A program made the translations under genes and the position numbers. A stretch of DNA of 64,000 nucleotides from Bradyrhizobium sp. LTSP849 (lineage in GTDB: Bacteria > Pseudomonadota > Alphaproteobacteria > Rhizobiales > Xanthobacteraceae): the NCBI RefSeq assembly GCF_000938255.1, contig NZ_JYMR01000051.1:62001-126000 (forward strand), in the 5' to 3' direction. This document shows, in pieces, positions 60,801 to 64,000 of this stretch; position 1 is the stretch's first letter, and the number at the start of each line of letters is the position of its first letter. The notes below the pieces were generated by a model. That model was not told where the DNA came from, made no database searches, and saw nothing but the letters and a program-made list of their open reading frames with translations.

Positions 60801-61675
60801 TCTTCCTGGGTCCGAAGGGCGACGAGCTGCCGCCGGTCGAGGCACTAGGGATGTTCTACGAGTTCCGCGAGCTGACGCCGATCGGCCGCCGCGGCGACGA
60901 GCTGATCCGCCGTCTTGCCGATCGCCTCGCCTCGATCGATCTGCTCGACCAGGCCGCCGAGCTTCTGCAATACCAGGTCGACCACCGCCTCGAAGGCGCC
61001 GCGCGCGCGCAGGTCGCCGCGCGCCTGTCCATGATCTATCTGGCCAACCGCAAGCCGGACATGGCAATCACGGCGCTGCGCGCGAGCCGCATCAGCGACC
61101 TCTCCGGCGAGTTGCGGCAGCAGCGCCTGCTGTTGGAAGCCCGCGCGCAGAGCGACGTCGGCCGCCACGATCTCGCGCTCGACATCGTCTCCAACGTTTC
61201 GGGCCGCGAGGTGCTCCGCCTGCGCTCGGACATCTTCTGGGCGGCGCGGCGCTGGCGCGAATCCGCCGAGCAGATCGAGCTCTACTACGGCGAGCGCTTC
61301 CGCGACTTCAAGCCGCTCAATGCGGTGGAGAAGAGCGACATCATCCGCGCCGCGGTCGGCTACGCGCTCGCCGATGACTCGATCGGGCTGTCGCGCTTCC
61401 GCGAGAAATACGCGCCCTTGATGAGCGAGAGCGCCGACCGGCTCGCCTTCGACATCGCCAGCAAGCCGGCAGGGGCTTCAAGCGCCGAATTCGCCGACAT
61501 CGCCAAGCTCGCTGCCAGTGTCGACACGCTCGACGGCTTCTTGCGCGACATGAAGCAGCGCTTCCCCGACGCCACCGCCCGCGCACCGGCCGCCCCACAG
61601 GCCAAGGACGAGACCGACCACACCGGCTCGCTGCCCACGATCCCCGTCGTGCGGCAGATCAAGATGACGCGGTAA
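57890..61675 (+). CDS. Large exported TPR-repeat protein downstream of motE
   Basis: About 1260 residues. A hydrophobic export signal (SVPVLAACLLIGLSAARAAD) is followed by a beta-rich region (LIIRFDRPVDVPVDRI, FVRFVFEMPDGVGVSSVL) resembling AMIN-type envelope domains. Next comes a low-complexity linker of about 170 residues rich in Pro, Ala, Lys and Glu (KETPKETLKEAPRAAP), another similar beta segment, then a long all-helical TPR solenoid from about residue 680 to the end. Starts at 57860 (GTG), 57890 and 57899 (ATG) are all possible. Position after motE and a CtrA-type box suggest a motility role, perhaps as partner of MotE. I know no precise name. Confidence 0.75.
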   Translation: MLPMAREAAAGLLSRARALALGLSRHVRSVPVLAACLLIGLSAARAADAVRGEASFSAGGGFARLVIKLGEDIPSEVTTAGSILIIRFDRPVDVPVDRIPEGAPDYVNSARRDPDGGAIRLSLARRVTVNTMNAGERTFVDLLPEGWKGPPPSLPMDVVKELAERARVAERALRAQRAAAETKKRPPIRVRASVQPTFVRFVFEMPDGVGVSSVLNEQKLTLAFNANLSFDLADAVVAAPPNVASIKQKADIDTTSVEILLIGDSDVHSFRDDKNYVVDVAFQPDKSKTAATPEAAIAKAESGGHGPARAAEKPAAAKPKDAHSEITPPTSETIAREAKIEVKPEGKPEAPAATPPAEAPKPAPAITSTEAPHVTEASKPAQPAMEAAAPVAPAKPVVNEAPKEVVKEAAKEPIKQEPQEAAKETPKETLKEAPRAAPVEAQAAPAPAAASVDVRRDSDGLRVTFPLQVATPAAAFRRGDTVWLVFDSQKPIDLEAIRTRGGAMIGDVARMPLEKGQAVRIRLTRPLVYSLTSEEVGKETNWLLTLADKIQATPLPLMMSRNITDPALANIAIPFANPGLLHKLTDPDAGDTLYVVTGGRPVRGFIKRQDLVDLSLLESAHGIAIRPNSDEIGVEVGSDKVILGKKGGLTLSPVDVSAERAPTAVRPIFNPEGWRKGQSEDFWTRQSDLITAISAVEPAQRSLPRLDLAQFYMSRSMYHEAKSVTDVMLTDPLNKEESSALIMHAIASILIGRPAQGLKDLANPVIGNSHDSQLWKALAYARQGKWADAREKFKNVEFAIASLPLDIQRIVTMDAMRASLEVKDYAGASKRRGELEVVGVSPEAAPGFAVLRGRLAEALGHDKDALDDYKFAVASNDRPAAAEAKQLEIALRQKRDEISKEDALRELETLSMTWRGDSIEVKTLQMLSQMYSENGRYRDALTAARTATKLQPNAEASRQAQDLASDLFTQIFLGPKGDELPPVEALGMFYEFRELTPIGRRGDELIRRLADRLASIDLLDQAAELLQYQVDHRLEGAARAQVAARLSMIYLANRKPDMAITALRASRISDLSGELRQQRLLLEARAQSDVGRHDLALDIVSNVSGREVLRLRSDIFWAARRWRESAEQIELYYGERFRDFKPLNAVEKSDIIRAAVGYALADDSIGLSRFREKYAPLMSESADRLAFDIASKPAGASSAEFADIAKLAASVDTLDGFLRDMKQRFPDATARAPAAPQAKDETDHTGSLPTIPVVRQIKMTR

Positions 61676-61773
61676 CTTCGCAACACTGATCGCTGAGAGC
61701 GGAACGGATTGCCGTGGCGGCGGGGAGCTTCTTTGCGCTTTCCAAGATATCAAAAATGAGATAATGTGGGGAA

Positions 61774-62097
61774 GTGTCCTGGCGGGTCGAAATCCTCGAT
61801 GAAACCGTTGCCGCGGAGATTGCGGCTCTTCCGGCCGATATGCAGGCACGATTTCTGCGTTTTGCGGACCGCATCGCTTCTGCAGGGCTCGAGAGCCTCG
61901 GCGAACCACACGTGAAGCATCTGGAAGGCAAGCTCTGGGAATTGCGGCTGACGGGTCGTGATGGAATTGCCCGGGCACTGTACGTTACGGCAATCGGACG
62001 CAGGGTAATCGTCATGCGTGCATTTGTGAAGAAGACACAGAAGACGCCGCGTCCGGAGATCGAGCTCGCGCTTCGAAGGGCAAAGGAGATCAAATGA
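61774..62097 (+). CDS. RelE/HigB-type toxin (Gp49-like)
   Basis: A 107-residue mRNA-interferase-fold protein: LPADMQARFLRFADRIASAG, then VKHLEGKLWELRLTGRDGIA and ALYVTAIGRRVIVMRAFVKK, ending TPRPEIELALRRAKE, the pattern of phage-derived Gp49-like/HigB toxins. It would cleave mRNA on the ribosome. It starts with GTG. The toxin comes first and its stop overlaps the antitoxin ATG (ATGA), the usual HigBA order. Confidence 0.9.
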   Translation: MSWRVEILDETVAAEIAALPADMQARFLRFADRIASAGLESLGEPHVKHLEGKLWELRLTGRDGIARALYVTAIGRRVIVMRAFVKKTQKTPRPEIELALRRAKEIK

Positions 62098-62375
62098 CGA
62101 TCGCGTTTGAAAAGCTGAAGGCGCGTTTGCTCGCCAACCCGAAGGTCAAGGCGGAATACGATGCGCTGGCGCCGGAGTTCGAGATCGCTGCCGAGTTGCT
62201 CCGTGCCCGCCTGCGGGCCGGTCTTTCCCAGACGGAACTCGCGGCCCGGATGGGTACCAGTCAATCCACGATTGCCCGGCTCGAAAACGGTCAGACGCTG
62301 CCCAGCACCAAGACCCTTTTGCGCTTCGCCGAGGCAACTGGCAGCAAAATGCATGTGAGGCTCTCAGCGGCGTGA
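62094..62375 (+). CDS. HigA-type XRE antitoxin
   Basis: A 93-residue protein with a helix-turn-helix of the XRE/Cro type (AGLSQTELAARMGTSQSTIA, RLENGQTLPSTKTLLRFAEA). It should neutralise the upstream toxin and repress the pair. Translationally coupled to it. The pair sits between two flagellar gene runs and next to a REP element; no other sign of a mobile element is seen. Confidence 0.9.
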   Translation: MTIAFEKLKARLLANPKVKAEYDALAPEFEIAAELLRARLRAGLSQTELAARMGTSQSTIARLENGQTLPSTKTLLRFAEATGSKMHVRLSAA

Positions 62376-62475
62376 GGCACGTCAACACGAGGTAATCGGA
62401 AACGTGCAACCTTTCGCCGTCTCGACAGCCGCCTGACGAGGCGGCAATTTGTAGCTCCATTGCCGGGAGAGGGAT

Positions 62476-62712
62476 ATGAGCAAGCCTGCCAAGACCGAAG
62501 CCGAACTCATTGCGATGGCCCGGGCCGAATTGAAGGTCCATGCCGACGGCCCCGAGGGCATGACCGTCTCGATCATCCGCGACGGCGACAGCTGGGAGTT
62601 CCGCGCCGATGCCGATCAGGCGACGCGAGACAAGCCCGGCTTCCCCGAAAGCGTCGCCATGCTGGTGCAGATCGGCGATCACCTCAGCAAACAATATGAC
62701 GTGAAGGGGTAG
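62476..62712 (+). CDS. Small hypothetical protein
   Basis: A 78-residue acidic, soluble protein: a short helix (TEAELIAMARAELKVH), a beta hairpin (MTVSIIRDGDSWEFRADAD) and a C-terminal helix (ESVAMLVQIGDHLSKQYDVK). Ribosome site GGGAGAGGG lies 8 bp before the ATG. I do not recognise the family; it looks like a single compact domain. It lies 100 bp after the antitoxin and may be a separate unit. Confidence 0.6.
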   Translation: MSKPAKTEAELIAMARAELKVHADGPEGMTVSIIRDGDSWEFRADADQATRDKPGFPESVAMLVQIGDHLSKQYDVKG

Positions 62713-62784
62713 GGGGCGTCGTCGTTCGCTTGCTCTGATGCCGGGTCATTCCGCGCGAAGTACGGCCCGGCACGCAGCCACATT

Positions 62785-62868
62785 CTCGTCATTGCGAGCG
62801 CAGCGAGGCAATCCAGAATCTTTCCGCAGAGGCAGTCTGGATTGCTTCGCTGCGCTCGCAATGACGAG
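62785..62868. repeat. REP-like inverted repeat
   Basis: Arms of 33 nt, starting CTCGTCATTGCGAGCGCAGC and ending with its complement, differ by one base and flank an 18-nt loop. It sits just downstream of fliP (minus strand) and could stabilise or end the fliP message. Confidence 0.75.
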
Positions 62869-62877
62869 GAGAAAGCC

Positions 62878-63633
62878 TCACCCCCCGTAACTCTGCACCA
62901 AACTCCCCGCTACCAGCGACCAGCCGTCGACCAGCACGAAGAAGATCAGCTTGAACGGCAGCGAGATCGTTGCGGGTGGCAGCATCATCATGCCCATCGA
63001 CATCAGCACGGAGGCGACGACGAGGTCGATGATCAGGAACGGGAGGAACAGCAGGAAGCCGATCTCGAAAGCGCGCTTCAGCTCCGAGATCATGAAGGCG
63101 GGGACGAGGATGCGCAGCGCGAGCTCGTCGGGCGTGGCGGGCGGCGGCTCGCCGGAGAGATCAAGGAAGAGTTTCAGGTCCTTCTCGCGCACGTTCTTCT
63201 GCATGAAGCCGCGCAAGGGCACGGAGGCGCGCTGGAGCGCGTCCTCGACACTGATCTGGTTGGCGACGAGCGGGCGGATGCCGTCGTCGTAGGATTTTTG
63301 CAGCACCGGTCCCATCACGAAGAAGGTGAGGAACATTGCGAGCGCGAGGATCACCGAGTTCGGCGGCGCGGTCGCCGTGCCCATCGCGGTGCGCAACAAC
63401 GACAGCACGACCACGATGCGCGTGAACGACGTCATCATGATCAGGATCGACGGCGCAATCGACAGCACCGTGAGCAGCGCGATGAGCTGGATCGCGCGCT
63501 CGGTGACGCCGCCGCCGCCCTGGCTGCCGAGATTGATGCTGATGTCCTGCGCGTGCGCAGGCATCGCGAGCGAAGCCGCGGCGATCAGGACAGAAAAAAA
63601 GAAAACTCTACGCGGGAGGGCCTGCAGCCTCAC
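62878..63633 (-). CDS. fliP: Flagellar type III export protein FliP
   Basis: A 251-residue export-gate membrane protein. An N-terminal signal sequence (ending AHAQDISI) precedes four hydrophobic segments. Hallmarks are SIAPSILIMMTSFTRIVVVL, PPNSVILALAMFLTFFVMGP, LVPAFMISELKRAFEIGFLL and LPPATISLPFKLIFFVLVDG. Length and pattern are normal. The start overlaps the end of the fliO frame by 4 bp. Confidence 0.96.
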   Translation of the reverse strand: MRLQALPRRVFFFSVLIAAASLAMPAHAQDISINLGSQGGGGVTERAIQLIALLTVLSIAPSILIMMTSFTRIVVVLSLLRTAMGTATAPPNSVILALAMFLTFFVMGPVLQKSYDDGIRPLVANQISVEDALQRASVPLRGFMQKNVREKDLKLFLDLSGEPPPATPDELALRILVPAFMISELKRAFEIGFLLFLPFLIIDLVVASVLMSMGMMMLPPATISLPFKLIFFVLVDGWSLVAGSLVQSYGG

Positions 63634-64000
63634 GAAGACGGCTTCGGACGGCCGAGCAGCGAGGCCATCTCGTCTTCGAGATTCTCAAAGCTGGTCTTCT
63701 CCGGAGCCGGCCTGACCGGCGGGGCCGGTGGCTCGCTGCGTGCCACGCGCGGCGGAGCTGCCGGCGGCTCAGGCGCAACCGGAGGCGCGACCGTCTCGCC
63801 GGCCGGACGGCGCAGGGCGGCTTCGAGGCGCTGGGCCATTTCGGCGAGATTTTGTTCGGCGCTCGACGGCGCGGCAGCGGCCGGCGGCGGAACGGGCGGA
63901 GCTTGGGGCACAGGCGGAGGAGGCGGGGGCGCGGCCGTGCGCTCGGCGCGCACCGGCGGCACCTTCATTGGCTCGCTCTGGCGCGGCGGGCGCGGCATCA
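63630..64000 (-). CDS. fliO: C-terminal part of FliO (gene continues past window edge)
   Basis: The visible 123 residues are very Pro/Ala-rich (APPPPPPVPQAPPVPPPAAA) and end in a short helix, SFENLEDEMASLLGRPKPS. FliO helps assemble the FliP ring; its membrane helix would lie beyond the window. The assignment rests on position directly before fliP with a 4-bp overlap and on the disordered, Pro-rich cytosolic tail common in alphaproteobacterial FliO. The frame is open to the edge. Confidence 0.75.
   Translation of the reverse strand, partial: MPRPPRQSEPMKVPPVRAERTAAPPPPPPVPQAPPVPPPAAAAPSSAEQNLAEMAQRLEAALRRPAGETVAPPVAPEPPAAPPRVARSEPPAPPVRPAPEKTSFENLEDEMASLLGRPKPSS

Noticed and set aside
61774..62375. 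Toxin-antitoxin pair considered as part of a genomic island or prophage
   Set aside because: Flanks are flagellar genes in both directions, with no integrase, attachment-site duplication or tRNA.
1..64000. Search for tRNA, rRNA or other structural RNA genes by eye
   Set aside because: No cloverleaf with a TTCGANTC-type arm or rRNA core sequence was recognised; a covariance-model search could still find a small RNA.

Overview
The window looks like a chromosomal segment of an alphaproteobacterium close to Bradyrhizobium. The grounds are the high GC content, the alphaproteobacterial flagellar regulators FliX, FlbT and FlaF, and four tandem flagellins of about 760 residues. Flagellins this large fit the thick subpolar flagellum known from Bradyrhizobium. 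The genus is inferred from gene content, not from a database match.

Layout. 1-5.9 kb: a cyclic-di-GMP enzyme cut by the window edge, small membrane and YdcF-type proteins, a MocR regulator and a DUF1127 protein. 5.9-7.6 kb: REP-like palindromes, decayed sequence and one small secreted protein. 7.6-14.7 kb: an envelope sulfatase module (formylglycine-generating enzyme, Tat-exported arylsulfatase, HAD hydrolase, membrane-anchored TAXI protein, outer-membrane protein, bestrophin-like protein). 14.7-18.5 kb: housekeeping and stress genes (UspA, SixA-like phosphatase, FAD oxidoreductase, MsrB). 18.6-24.9 kb: flgE-flgK-flgL behind a sigma-54 promoter. 24.9-30.1 kb: a tightly packed four-gene biosynthetic-looking operon. 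30.1-42.4 kb: flbT, four tandem fliC genes, flaF, an unknown small protein and a FlaG-like protein. 42.5-45.2 kb: flgI-flgJ-flgN-like, divergent from fliX. 45.2-50.7 kb: two divergent HxlR/NAD(P)-oxidoreductase pairs flanking dksA, then a hydratase and a metallo-hydrolase. 51.0-61.7 kb: flgF-G-A-H divergent from fliL-fliM-DUF6468-motE and a 1.27-kilo-residue TPR protein. 61.7-64 kb: a RelE/HigA-type toxin-antitoxin pair, then fliP and the end of fliO.

Regulation can be read from the DNA. Three sigma-54 -24/-12 promoters (flgE, flgI, flgF) each have an element like CGGCA-N5-TGCCG about 95-120 bp upstream, the expected place for an NtrC/FlbD-type enhancer. Perfect CtrA-type boxes (TTAA-N7-TTAA) precede the four-gene operon, fliC4 (two boxes) and the TPR gene. 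Degenerate versions (TTCA-N7-TTAG and similar) lie 75-95 bp before fliC1-3, flbT and flaF. This fits the known alphaproteobacterial cascade of CtrA, then FliX/FlbD and sigma-54, then flagellins under FlbT/FlaF control.

The best candidate for an undescribed system is the operon at 24925-30097: a glycosyltransferase-like protein, a fold-type I PLP enzyme, an ATP-grasp ligase and a PLP decarboxylase. It sits between the hook-filament junction genes and the flagellins under its own CtrA-type box, and may make a filament modification or a small molecule tied to the motile state.
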